Source: Streptomyces aculeolatus (GTDB lineage Bacteria; Actinomycetota; Actinomycetes; Streptomycetales; Streptomycetaceae). From it: 64,000 nucleotides of DNA. The notes beneath the pieces are model-generated. The model made no database searches, was not told the DNA's origin, and saw only the letters and a program-made list of their open reading frames with translations. Positions 50,405 through 58,776 of this stretch are shown piece after piece (within the stretch, counting starts at the first letter, position 1; each line of letters starts with the position of its first letter). The DNA lies in NCBI RefSeq assembly GCF_020400605.1, contig NZ_JAINRD010000001.1:806001-870000 (forward strand). The letters are read 5' to 3'. A program made the translations under genes and the position numbers.

Positions 50405-53400
50405 GTGGACCCCGTGGACCCCCTGGACCCCGTGGCCGACCCCACCGCCCGGCTGCGCGCCGCGGCGCTCGACGCCTGGGCGGCCTCGGCCGCCCGCTTC
50501 CGGGAGGACGCCAACGCGGAGGAGGACCTGGCCCTCGGCGGCTACCGCGACCGCCTCGTGGTCGAACTTGCCCAGAACGCGGCGGACGCGGCGGCGCGCG
50601 CAGGTGCGGCGGGCCGCCTGCGGTTGACGCTGACGGCGGGCGGCTCCGGCGGCGCCCCCGGGGTGCTGACCGTCGCCAACACCGGTGCGCCCCTCGACGC
50701 CGCCGGCGTCGAGTCGCTGTCCACCCTGCGGGCCTCCGCCAAGCGGGGCGAGGACACCGGCGAGGCCGTCGGGCGCTTCGGCGTCGGGTTCTCCGCCGTA
50801 CTCGCCGTCAGCGACGCCCCCGAGGCCGCCTCCCGCGGCGGCGCCCGGGTGCGGTGGTCGCTGGCCCAGGCGCGGGACCTGGTCCGTACGACCGCCGCGC
50901 GCAACCCCGCGCTCGCCGACGAGGCCGCCCGCCGCGACGGCCACGTCCCCCTGCTCCGCCTCCCGTTGCCCCTCGCGGAAGCCGACGCCCCGACCGTACC
51001 CGAGGGGTACGACACCGCCGTCCGCCTCCCGCTGCGCGACGAGGCCGCCGCCGCGCTGGCCCGCCGCCTGCTCGCGGGCATCGACGACGCGCTGCTGCTC
51101 GCCCTGCCGGGCCTCGCCGAGGTCGTCGTGGCGACGGAGGAAGGCGTCCGCACGCTGCGCCGCCGGGAGGACGGCCCGTACACGGTCATCGAGGACACGG
51201 GCCGTACGGACCGACAGCCCGCCGCCGGGACCGCAGACCCCGCGGCCCCCGCCGCCGCCCCTGCCTCCGCCGCCACCCGCTACCGCACCCGCACCGCCGC
51301 CGGCCGCCTCGAACCGGAACTCCTCGCCGACCGCCCCGTCGAGGAGCGACTGCGCCCCACCTGGACCGTCACCTGGGCCGTCCCCGTCACCCCCGACGGC
51401 GCCCCCGCCGCGCCCGCCACCGCCCCCGTCCTGCACGCCCCCACCCCCACCGACGAACCCCTCGGCGTCCCCGCACTCCTCATCGCCTCCTTCCCCCTCG
51501 AACCCACCCGCCGCCACCTCGCGCCCGGCCCGCTCACCGACTTCCTCGTCGCCCGCGCCGCCGACGCGTACGCCGGGCTCCTCGCCGAGTGGGAGCCGCT
51601 GTCCGCCAGCACCATCGACCTCGTGCCGGGCCCCCTCGGCCGAGGCGAGCTGGACGGCGCCCTGCGCGCCGGCATCCTGCGGCTGCTCCCCGACGTCGCG
51701 TTCCTGCCGCCCGCCGCGCCCGAGGAAGGCGCCAAGCCGCAGCCGCTGCGCCCTCGCGACGCGCTCGTCGCCGAGGGCGCCGGCGCGGAGACGGTGCGCC
51801 GGCTCGGCGACGTCTTCCCGCACCTGCTCCCCGCCGGTCTCGAACGCCGCGGCGAGCTGCGCACCCTCGGCGTGGCCCGGGTGCCGCTCGGCGAACTCGT
51901 CGAGCGGCTCAGCAGCGTCGAGCGTCCCGCCGCCTGGTGGCACGGCCTCTACGGCTCCCTCGCGGGCACCGACCCCGAGGAGCTGGGCGGGCTGCCGGTG
52001 CCGCTGGCGGACGGCCGCGTCGTCGTCGGCCCGCGGCAGGTGCTGCTGCCCGTCGGCGCCACCGACACCGGGACCGACACCGGTGCCGGCACCGGCACCG
52101 CCGACCGGCGGTCCGCGCGCCTCGCCCGCCTCGGGCTGCGCGTCGCCGACCCGGTCGCCGCGCACCCCGTGCTGGAGCAGCTCGGCGCCGTGCCCGCCAC
52201 GCCGCGCGCGGTGCTGACGACGCCGCAGGTGCGGGCGGCGGTGGCGGGGTCGCTGGACGCGGGTGAGGTCTGGTTCGACGAGGGTCCCGAGCAGGGCGCG
52301 CCGGGTCCGGAGGAGCTGGCGGACATCGTCCTCGGGCTGGTCCGCGACGCCCGTCTCGCCCCCGGCGACGAGCCGTGGCTGGCCGCCCTCGCGCTGCCCG
52401 ACGAGGACGGCGAGCCGGCCCCCGCCGGCGAACTCGTCTACCCCGGCAGCCCGTTCGCCGCCGTCATCCGACCGGGTGAGCTGGCGGCCTGCGCCGCCGA
52501 CCTGGTCGAGCGGTGGGGCGAGGAGCCGTTGACGGCGGTGGGGGTGCAGGCGGACTTCGTGCTCGTACGGGCCGAGGACGTCGTCCTCGACCCCGACGAG
52601 CTGGAGCCCCGCGACGCCGCCTACCCCGAACCCGACGACGCCGGGCTGCTCGACGCCGTCGACGTGTGGTGCGAGGACGTGCTCGACCAGCTTCCGGACA
52701 CCCCCGTGCCGCCGGTGCTCACCGAGCTGGTGGGCGTACGGGACCTCGACCTCGTCGACGACGCGCACTGGCCGCGGGCCCTCGCGCTGCTCTCCCGCCC
52801 GCCGCTGCGCGAGGCCCTGACGCGGCCGGCGCGCGTCCTGCTGCCCGACGGGGAGGCGTACCCCGTACGCCCGTACACCGCCTGGTGGCTGCGCGGCAAC
52901 CCCGTGCTCGACGGCCGCCGGCCCGCCGGCCTGCGCGCCGCGGGCGGCGACCCGCTGCTCACCGGGCTGTACGAGCCGGCCGACGCCTCCGCGGTCGGCG
53001 ACGAGCAGGTGCTGCGGGCCCTGGGCGTACGCACCTCGGCCGCCGCGCTCCTCGACGAGCCGGGCGGCGCCGCGGAGTTGCTGGCCCGCCTCGCCGACCC
53101 CGACGCCGACGTCACCCCGCCGCGGCTGCACGCCCTGTACACCCTGCTCGCCGACCTCGACCCCGCCGACGTCACCCTCCCGGACGACCTCCGTGCGGTC
53201 CGCGACGCCGCCACGGAGGTGGTCCCGGCCGGCGAGGCGCTGATCGCGGACGCCCCCGACCTGGTCCCCCTGGCCGCCGCCCACCCGCTGCTCCCGGTCG
53301 CCCCGCCGCAGGCGGCGGCGCTGGGGGAGCTGCTCCAGGTCCGCCGGCTCACGGAGGCGTACGAGGCCCCGGTGGAGACCGCGGGCGAGACCCGCGAGGT

Positions 53401-53656
53401 CCCCGGACCCGTACGGGAGCTGCTGGGTCCGGACACCCCGGCGACGTACGAGGAGCACGAGCAGCTGACGGCCGGCGGCACCGAACTCGACTGGCGCCGC
53501 ACCCCGGACGGCACGGTCCACGCGGCGACGATGGAGGGCCTGGCGGCGGGGCTCGCGTGGGCGACGGGGCAGTGGCAGCGGCGGTTCGAGGCGGCGGCGC
53601 TGCTGGAGGACCCGACGCGGACGCGGGAGCTGGGGGAGGCGCGCTGGTTCGACTGA
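50405..53656 (+). CDS. Large Hsp90/sacsin-type GHKL ATPase
   Basis: A 1083-residue protein. Residues ~35-140 are a GHKL ATP-binding domain: VVELAQNAADAAARAG (N-box with the metal-binding Asn), LTVANTGAPLDAAGVESL (G1) and GRFGVGFSAVLAVSDAP (G2). The rest has no clear second domain but repeated patterns 'L.. LP.ADGR.V..RQVLLP' (near 530, 720 and 820), typical of sacsin-like repeats. Annotated relatives are called molecular chaperone Hsp90, though they lack the HtpG middle-domain signatures I would expect. AAGGAG lies 5 nt before GTG 50405. It converges with the MFS gene; a perfect terminator lies between. Confidence 0.83.
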   Translation: MDPVDPLDPVADPTARLRAAALDAWAASAARFREDANAEEDLALGGYRDRLVVELAQNAADAAARAGAAGRLRLTLTAGGSGGAPGVLTVANTGAPLDAAGVESLSTLRASAKRGEDTGEAVGRFGVGFSAVLAVSDAPEAASRGGARVRWSLAQARDLVRTTAARNPALADEAARRDGHVPLLRLPLPLAEADAPTVPEGYDTAVRLPLRDEAAAALARRLLAGIDDALLLALPGLAEVVVATEEGVRTLRRREDGPYTVIEDTGRTDRQPAAGTADPAAPAAAPASAATRYRTRTAAGRLEPELLADRPVEERLRPTWTVTWAVPVTPDGAPAAPATAPVLHAPTPTDEPLGVPALLIASFPLEPTRRHLAPGPLTDFLVARAADAYAGLLAEWEPLSASTIDLVPGPLGRGELDGALRAGILRLLPDVAFLPPAAPEEGAKPQPLRPRDALVAEGAGAETVRRLGDVFPHLLPAGLERRGELRTLGVARVPLGELVERLSSVERPAAWWHGLYGSLAGTDPEELGGLPVPLADGRVVVGPRQVLLPVGATDTGTDTGAGTGTADRRSARLARLGLRVADPVAAHPVLEQLGAVPATPRAVLTTPQVRAAVAGSLDAGEVWFDEGPEQGAPGPEELADIVLGLVRDARLAPGDEPWLAALALPDEDGEPAPAGELVYPGSPFAAVIRPGELAACAADLVERWGEEPLTAVGVQADFVLVRAEDVVLDPDELEPRDAAYPEPDDAGLLDAVDVWCEDVLDQLPDTPVPPVLTELVGVRDLDLVDDAHWPRALALLSRPPLREALTRPARVLLPDGEAYPVRPYTAWWLRGNPVLDGRRPAGLRAAGGDPLLTGLYEPADASAVGDEQVLRALGVRTSAAALLDEPGGAAELLARLADPDADVTPPRLHALYTLLADLDPADVTLPDDLRAVRDAATEVVPAGEALIADAPDLVPLAAAHPLLPVAPPQAAALGELLQVRRLTEAYEAPVETAGETREVPGPVRELLGPDTPATYEEHEQLTAGGTELDWRRTPDGTVHAATMEGLAAGLAWATGQWQRRFEAAALLEDPTRTRELGEARWFD

Positions 53657-53667
53657 GGGCGTACGAA

Positions 53668-53701
53668 GGGGTCGTACGAGGCCGGTGCCTCGTACGACCC
53701 C
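53668..53701. terminator. Bidirectional terminator, perfect 15-bp stem
   Basis: GGGGTCGTACGAGGC and GCCTCGTACGACCCC pair exactly around CGGT, between convergent genes ending at 53656 and 53732. Confidence 0.92.
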
Positions 53702-53731
53702 GGGGAACGCGAGCGCCCCCGCCCCGCGGGT

Positions 53732-55090
53732 CTACGCCGCCGGAGCCAGCTCCTCCGCCCGCTGCGACGGCACGAACGCGACGTGCTTGCGCCCCCGCCG
53801 CAGGTCTATCCGCAGCCGCAGCCCGCCGACCCGGGCCAGCACCAGGCCCACCGTGACGGCCGCGACCGCCGACACCACCCCGCAGGTCAGGAAGCCGATC
53901 CGGGCGCCGAACGTGTCCGTCGCCCAGCCCACGACCGGGCCGCCGATCGGCGTGCCGCCGACGAACACCATGACGAACAGGCTCATCACGCGCCCGCGCA
54001 TGGCCTCGTCCGTGGCGAGCTGGACGTTGGCGTTCGCGGTCGTGTTGAAGAGCAGCCCGGCCGCGCCCACCGGCACCAGCAGCGCCGCGAAGAGCCAGAA
54101 CGCGGGCGACACCGCCGCGACGATCTCCAGCACCCCGAACGCCAGCGCCGCGAGCACCGTCAGCCGCAGCCGGCTGGCCCCGCGCCGCGCCGCGAACAGC
54201 GCGCCGCCCAGGGAGCCGGCGGCCATCAGCGAGTTCAGCAGGCCGTACGTGCCGGCGTCGCCGTGGAAGACCTCGTCCACGTAGGCGGTGAGCCAGATCG
54301 GGAAGTTGTAGCCGAACGTGCCGATGAAGCCGACCAGGACGATCGGCCAGAGCAGCTCCGGCCGCCCGGCGACGTACTTCAGGCCCTCGCGCAACTGCCC
54401 CTTGCCGCGCGGCGCGCGCTCGACGCGGTGCAGCTCCGCGGTGCGCATGAGCAGCAGCCCGGTGATGGGGGCGAGGAACGAGAGCCCGTTCAGCAGGAAG
54501 GCCCAGCCGCTGCCCACGGCCGTGATGAGCACGCCGGCGACGGCCGGCCCGAGGAGCCGGGCGGTCTGGAAGTTGGCGGCGTTGAGGCTGACGGCGTTCT
54601 GCATCTGCTCCTTGCCGACCAGCTCGGCGACGAACACCTGCCGCGCCGGGTTGTCGACGACGGTGGCGAGGCCGAGCAGGAACGCCATGAGGTAGACGTG
54701 CCACACCGTCACGGCTCCGCTCAGCGTGAGCGCCGCGAGGGCGAGGCCGATGAGACCCATGGCCGCCTGGGTGGCGAGGAGCAGCTTGCGCTTGGGCAGC
54801 CGGTCGGCGAGGACGCCGCCGTACAGGCCGAACAGCAGCATCGGCAGGAACTGCAGCGCGGTGGTGATACCGACGGCGGTGGCGGAGCCGGTGAGGCTGA
54901 GCACCAGCCAGTCCTGTGCGATGCGCTGCATCCAGGTACCGGTGTTGGAGACCACCTGGCCGCCGGCGAAGAGCCGGTAGTTGCGGATCCTCAGCGAGCT
55001 GAAGGTGCCGCGTCTGCTGCTGTCCTCTTCTTCTTCGTAGTCATCGGGCGCGGGTGCGGGTGCGGAGTCTGCTCCGGGTCCCGTACTCAA
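53732..55090 (-). CDS. MFS exporter (EntS/DHA3-like), MarR-linked
   Basis: A 452-residue membrane protein with about 12 hydrophobic segments. The start of the fold, FSSLRIRNYRLFAGGQVVSNTGTWMQRIAQDWLVL, and GGVLADRLPKRKLLLATQ after helix 2 mark the DHA3/EntS branch. The N-terminal ~30 residues are acidic (DDYEEEEDSS). It should export a drug or siderophore-like compound. TTG at 55090 is chosen because GGAG lies 6 nt upstream. It follows the marR gene by 28 bp on the same strand, so it is the regulated partner of that operon. Confidence 0.9.
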   Translation of the reverse strand: MSTGPGADSAPAPAPDDYEEEEDSSRRGTFSSLRIRNYRLFAGGQVVSNTGTWMQRIAQDWLVLSLTGSATAVGITTALQFLPMLLFGLYGGVLADRLPKRKLLLATQAAMGLIGLALAALTLSGAVTVWHVYLMAFLLGLATVVDNPARQVFVAELVGKEQMQNAVSLNAANFQTARLLGPAVAGVLITAVGSGWAFLLNGLSFLAPITGLLLMRTAELHRVERAPRGKGQLREGLKYVAGRPELLWPIVLVGFIGTFGYNFPIWLTAYVDEVFHGDAGTYGLLNSLMAAGSLGGALFAARRGASRLRLTVLAALAFGVLEIVAAVSPAFWLFAALLVPVGAAGLLFNTTANANVQLATDEAMRGRVMSLFVMVFVGGTPIGGPVVGWATDTFGARIGFLTCGVVSAVAAVTVGLVLARVGGLRLRIDLRRGRKHVAFVPSQRAEELAPAA

Positions 55091-55118
55091 GGCGTTCTCC
55101 TCCGGTCATCGTCCTTCG

Positions 55119-55586
55119 TCAGCGTGGTGCTGCCTCCGTCATCGGCAGGTGGGCGAGCTTTTCGAGCACCGGCGCCGCGGCGCGCAGGGTGGCCCACTCC
55201 TCCTCGGAGAGGCCCCCGGCCAGCTCGGCCAGCCAGGCGTTGCGCTTGCGGCGGCTCTCCTCGAGCATCGCCTCGGCCTGCTCGGTCTGGCTGACGACCT
55301 TCTGCCGCCGGTCCTCCGGGTGCGGCTCCAGCCGGACCAGCCCCTTGGTCTCCAGCATGGCGACGATGCGCGTCATCGACGGCGGCTGGACGTGCTCCTT
55401 GCGCGCCAGCTCACCGGGGCCGAGCGGACCGCAGCGGAAGAGCGTGCCGAGCACCGACATCTCGGTCGGGCTCAGCGACTCGTCCACGCGCTGGTGCCGC
55501 AGCCGGCGGGTCAGCCGCATGATCGCGGAGCGGAGCGAGTTCACCGCGGCGGCGTTCTCCTCCTGGGACAGGTCAGGCATGGTCAT
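55119..55586 (-). CDS. MarR-family repressor
   Basis: A 155-residue winged-helix regulator: LTRRLRHQRVDESLSPTEMSVLGTLFRCGPLGPGELARKEHVQPPSMTRIVAMLETKGLVRLEPHPEDRR reads as the DNA-binding core with the wing DRR. It is the first gene of a marR-exporter operon and should repress it until a ligand binds. ATG 55586 has GAGG 7 nt upstream; an in-frame ATG two codons later is possible. A palindromic site sits right at its start. Confidence 0.92.
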   Translation of the reverse strand: MTMPDLSQEENAAAVNSLRSAIMRLTRRLRHQRVDESLSPTEMSVLGTLFRCGPLGPGELARKEHVQPPSMTRIVAMLETKGLVRLEPHPEDRRQKVVSQTEQAEAMLEESRRKRNAWLAELAGGLSEEEWATLRAAAPVLEKLAHLPMTEAAPR

Positions 55587-55598
55587 TAGCGTACCTCA

Positions 55599-55615
55599 TT
55601 ACTTTGTCTAAGTAA
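55599..55615. promoter_or_regulatory. MarR operator, TTACTT-N5-AAGTAA
   Basis: A perfect 6-bp dyad, AT-rich against a GC-rich background, 12 bp before the marR start codon. Shape and place match operators of autoregulated MarR repressors. Confidence 0.75.
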
Positions 55616-55729
55616 AGTTCGGAAGCCGAGACAGAGGAGGTTACGGCCTGGTGGGGCGGGCCACCCGAAAGGATGACCGCGTACGGGAAAGCCCGCCCCC
55701 GGTATACGCGACGGGCGACCCTGGGCGTC

Positions 55730-55954
55730 ATGGGGACACACGTGCTGAGTCTGCGAATAGACGGCAACCTCCTCGACCGCATCCGCACCCACGCGGCGAA
55801 GCGGGACATGCCGGTGCAGGACTACGTGCTGCAACTGCTGCAGCGCAACGACTTCGACGAACGCTTCCGCACGGCCACAGAAGAATCCGCCCGCCTCACC
55901 CACTGGCCCACGCCTACGGCGCTGCCCTGGCAGGTCGGCGCCACGCGAGAGTAG
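55730..55954 (+). CDS. Small ribbon-helix-helix-like protein
   Basis: A 74-residue protein. Residues 4-45 (HVLSLRIDGNLLDRIRTHAAKRDMPVQDYVLQLLQRND) follow the beta-helix-helix pattern of Arc/CopG/MetJ-type DNA-binding proteins, with the strand LSLRI and a helix start after MPV. It may be an antitoxin-like or local regulator, but no toxin gene is adjacent. ATG at 55730. It precedes the STAND NTPase gene by 43 bp on the same strand, so co-transcription and control of that gene are possible. Confidence 0.72.
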   Translation: MGTHVLSLRIDGNLLDRIRTHAAKRDMPVQDYVLQLLQRNDFDERFRTATEESARLTHWPTPTALPWQVGATRE

Positions 55955-55997
55955 TGGTTCGGGCGCGCACAGGCCGCTGTCGTACCCGAGGGGGCTT

Positions 55998-58217
55998 GTG
56001 GGCAGGAATGGATGGCGGGAGAGCCGCCTGTTGTTGATCGTGGCCGCCCTGGCGCTTCTGGCAAGCACGCCAGCCGTGCTGACGGCGCTGAAGGTAACCG
56101 ATCCTTGGGCGGTAACTTTGGCAGCGGGTGGCGCTGCGGTACTGGTGTCGGTAGTGGTGGTGTGGCAGGAGCGCTATAAGCGCGTCGCGCAGCAGCGCGA
56201 TGAGCACGCGCTGCTGCTCCGGGACGGCTGTCTCGTACTCTCCACCGGCCGACTCCCAAAAGTCACCCAGGCGAAGGATCCGCTACAGCTCGGAGTCCAC
56301 CCCGCCTTCACCGGCGGCCTGGTGCCGGGAAGAATCCCGGCATACGTCGGGCGTGACATCGACGCGGAGCTACGAGAGCGCCTGGCGGCCGGTGGCTTCG
56401 TTCTACTGATCGGCGATTCGACCGCGGGGAAGTCCCGTGCCGCGTACGAGGCGATGCGCGCGGTGCTGCCGCACCACGTGCTGATCGCCCCGCGGGACCG
56501 TGCGGCACTCCCGGCGGCTCTGGCGCGGGCGGCAGAGATGAAGCGCTGCGTCTTGTGGCTGAGTGACCTGGAGAAGTATCTCGGCGCGGAGGGACTGACT
56601 CGTACCGGTGTCGCGCGGGTCGTGGCCGGTGAAGGCCACCACCGGGTCATCTTGGCGACCCTGCGAGCGGCCGAGCAGGCTCGCCTCGTGGATGCCGGGA
56701 CGGAACCGGACGAGGCCGGAAGGACGGCTTTCAACGAAGCGCGGGAGACGCTTGAACAAGCCGAATCCCTGCGCCTGGACCGCATATTCAGCGCTGCCGA
56801 ACGGGACCGGGCGAGAGCCCACGACCGGGACCCGCGGATCGCCGACGCCTTGGCCCATGCGGATGACTACGGCATCGCCGAGTGCATGGCCGCCGGCCCG
56901 GATCTTCTCCGCGACTGGCAGGACGCCTGGAGTCCCAACACCGACCCTGCGGCCCCCACCCATCCCAGGGCTGCGGCACTGATCGCCGCCGCCATTGACA
57001 TCCGCCGCGCTGGTTACACCTCACCCGTGTCTCGGCGCATCCTCCGGGCCGTCCACGAGCACTACCTCAATACCCGCGGAGGCGCCCGCCTTCGGCCGGA
57101 ACCTCTGACCGACGCGTGGGAGTGGGCCACCCGTTCCCGCCGCGCCACCACGGCACTGCTGCAGCCCGAGGAGGACGACTGCGTCCGTGTCTTCGACTAC
57201 TTGGCCGACGCGGTCCAGCGTCGAAGCGCCCCGGATGACCATGTCCCCGAACACGTCGTCCGGACGGTCATGACCGACTGCGACGCGCAAGACGCCCACG
57301 CAATCGCCATGACCGCCCATGCCCAAGGCCGCTACGGTCTTGCGGAGGCTGGTTGGCGAACAGTTTTGCAGATCTTGGAATCCGCCGGCGGAGAGAACGA
57401 CTCGATGATTTTGCCGAGTCGCAGCAACCTGGCCCTCACGCTCAGGCGGCTAGGGCGGTTGGACGAGGCCGAGGAGGAAGGTCGGGTCGTCCGGGATGTC
57501 ACTACTCGGGTCATGGGGGAGGAACATCCAGACACACTCGCCTGCCGAGGGCACTACGCCGCATCGCTTGCCGCTTTGGGGCGACTGGAAGAAGCTGAGC
57601 GGGAGTTCCGCGCCGTTCTGGAAATCCAGACGCGCGTCCTGGGCGCAGAGCATCCCGGGAGTTTGAACAGTCGCGGCAATTTCACCACCGTGCTGGCAGG
57701 TTTGGGACGGTTGGAGGAAGCCGAGGCTGAGCTTCGAGTCCTCTTGGAAATCGCCAACCGGGTTCTGGGTCCCGACCATCTGGGCACCCTGGCGCTCCGC
57801 GATACGCTCGCCACCGTGCTGACGGACCAAGGGCACTGGGAAGCAGCTGAGACAGAGATCCGCGCCGTTCTGGAAATCCGTTCCCGCACCATGGGCACAG
57901 CGCACCCAGGAACCCTGACCAGTCGCAACAACCTGGCCATCGTGCTGAGACATCAGGGTCGGTTGGCGGAGGCCGCGGACCAGCACCGTGCGGAGCTGGG
58001 CATTTGTACGCGGGTGATGGGCGGTGAGCACCCGGAGACGCTGACCAGCCGCTACAACCTGGCGTCTGTCCTTGCGGGCCTGAGACGCTGGGCGGAGGCC
58101 GAGGCCGAGCTCCGTGCTGTACTTGGCATCCAAACGCGCGTTCTGGGGCCGGATCACCCCGACACTCTCGCCAGCCGCAAGGACCTGGCCATTGTCCGGG
58201 CCAGACCGGATAGCTGA
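55998..58217 (+). CDS. Membrane-anchored STAND-type NTPase with kinesin-light-chain-like TPR repeats
   Basis: A 739-residue protein. Two hydrophobic helices (about 9-28 and 38-58) anchor it, with the bulk predicted in the cytoplasm. A P-loop GDSTAGKS is at ~140 and RCVLWLSDLEKYL at ~190 serves as Walker B. From ~residue 430 come about seven 42-residue TPR units (GRLEEAEREFRAVLEIQTRVLGAEHPGSL type), DNA pitch 126 bp. It should be a switch ATPase that senses a ligand with the TPR array at the membrane; no effector domain is recognisable. Codon choice is visibly less GC3-biased than in neighbours, which suggests transfer. GAGGGGG precedes GTG 55998. Only 5 bp separate it from the convergent HATPase gene. 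Confidence 0.8.
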   Translation: MGRNGWRESRLLLIVAALALLASTPAVLTALKVTDPWAVTLAAGGAAVLVSVVVVWQERYKRVAQQRDEHALLLRDGCLVLSTGRLPKVTQAKDPLQLGVHPAFTGGLVPGRIPAYVGRDIDAELRERLAAGGFVLLIGDSTAGKSRAAYEAMRAVLPHHVLIAPRDRAALPAALARAAEMKRCVLWLSDLEKYLGAEGLTRTGVARVVAGEGHHRVILATLRAAEQARLVDAGTEPDEAGRTAFNEARETLEQAESLRLDRIFSAAERDRARAHDRDPRIADALAHADDYGIAECMAAGPDLLRDWQDAWSPNTDPAAPTHPRAAALIAAAIDIRRAGYTSPVSRRILRAVHEHYLNTRGGARLRPEPLTDAWEWATRSRRATTALLQPEEDDCVRVFDYLADAVQRRSAPDDHVPEHVVRTVMTDCDAQDAHAIAMTAHAQGRYGLAEAGWRTVLQILESAGGENDSMILPSRSNLALTLRRLGRLDEAEEEGRVVRDVTTRVMGEEHPDTLACRGHYAASLAALGRLEEAEREFRAVLEIQTRVLGAEHPGSLNSRGNFTTVLAGLGRLEEAEAELRVLLEIANRVLGPDHLGTLALRDTLATVLTDQGHWEAAETEIRAVLEIRSRTMGTAHPGTLTSRNNLAIVLRHQGRLAEAADQHRAELGICTRVMGGEHPETLTSRYNLASVLAGLRRWAEAEAELRAVLGIQTRVLGPDHPDTLASRKDLAIVRARPDS

Positions 58218-58222
58218 GACGA

Positions 58223-58669
58223 TCACGAGCTGCTACTTCGCGCTCCTCTGCCTTCCCTGCTCACCACGGCCCATACGCACTTGCCCACCCCGCTCCGCTC
58301 GGAGACACCCCACCGGGTGGACAACCTGTCCACGAGTTGCAGGCCGAAGCCGCCCGATTCATCCGGGGCCCGCAGCACTGGTCGCTCGTCGGATGCGTCG
58401 TGGACTTCGATGCGTACGCCCGTGCCCATCGGGATGAAGCGGGTTTCGATCTCGCGGCCCGGTGGAACATGGGCGTGGACCACGGCGTTTGCCAGCAGTT
58501 CCGACAGGACCGACACCGCCTTGTCCGTGAGGTCGGGCTGCTTCCATTGGGCCAGCGTCCTGCGGAGCTGTGAACGGGCCAGTGCCACGCATCGGCGGTG
58601 CCTCCGCCAGCGCCATACCACCGCCTGTTCTGGCGTGGTTTCCGACTGAACGGTCCTCAGGTCCCGCAT
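58223..58669 (-). CDS. HATPase_c anti-sigma-factor-like / regulatory ATP-binding protein
   Basis: A 148-residue single-domain GHKL ATPase of the RsbW/SpoIIAB type abundant in Streptomyces. Seen: SVLSELLANAVVHAH (N-box), VRIEVHDASDERPVL (G1 region), GGFGLQLVDRLSTRWGV (G2). The family typically phosphorylates anti-anti-sigma factors or holds regulators; this branch is often next to XRE regulators, as here. The start ATG is at 58669; a palindrome lies ~85 bp upstream in its promoter region. Confidence 0.85.
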   Translation of the reverse strand: MRDLRTVQSETTPEQAVVWRWRRHRRCVALARSQLRRTLAQWKQPDLTDKAVSVLSELLANAVVHAHVPPGREIETRFIPMGTGVRIEVHDASDERPVLRAPDESGGFGLQLVDRLSTRWGVSERSGVGKCVWAVVSREGRGARSSSS

Positions 58670-58751
58670 CGTTGATCGCCTCGAAACGTGGGTCGTGCGC
58701 CGCTGGTTCGACCGGCACGTGATCCAGGATGGTGAGGCGGTAGCCCTTCAA

Positions 58752-58771
58752 CTTTCACTGTTGAGTGAAAG
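58752..58771. promoter_or_regulatory. Palindrome CTTTCACT-GTTG-AGTGAAAG
   Basis: A perfect 8-bp dyad, AT-rich, between the stop of the XRE gene and the start of the HATPase gene (both minus strand). It may be the operator of the XRE protein for the downstream gene, or a short terminator. Confidence 0.5.
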
Positions 58772-58776
58772 CGCGG

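Noticed and set aside
50242..50514. Small minus-strand open frames in the divergent gap before the Hsp90-like gene
   Set aside because: They overlap the well-supported plus-strand start at 50405 and have no RBS or recognisable sequence.
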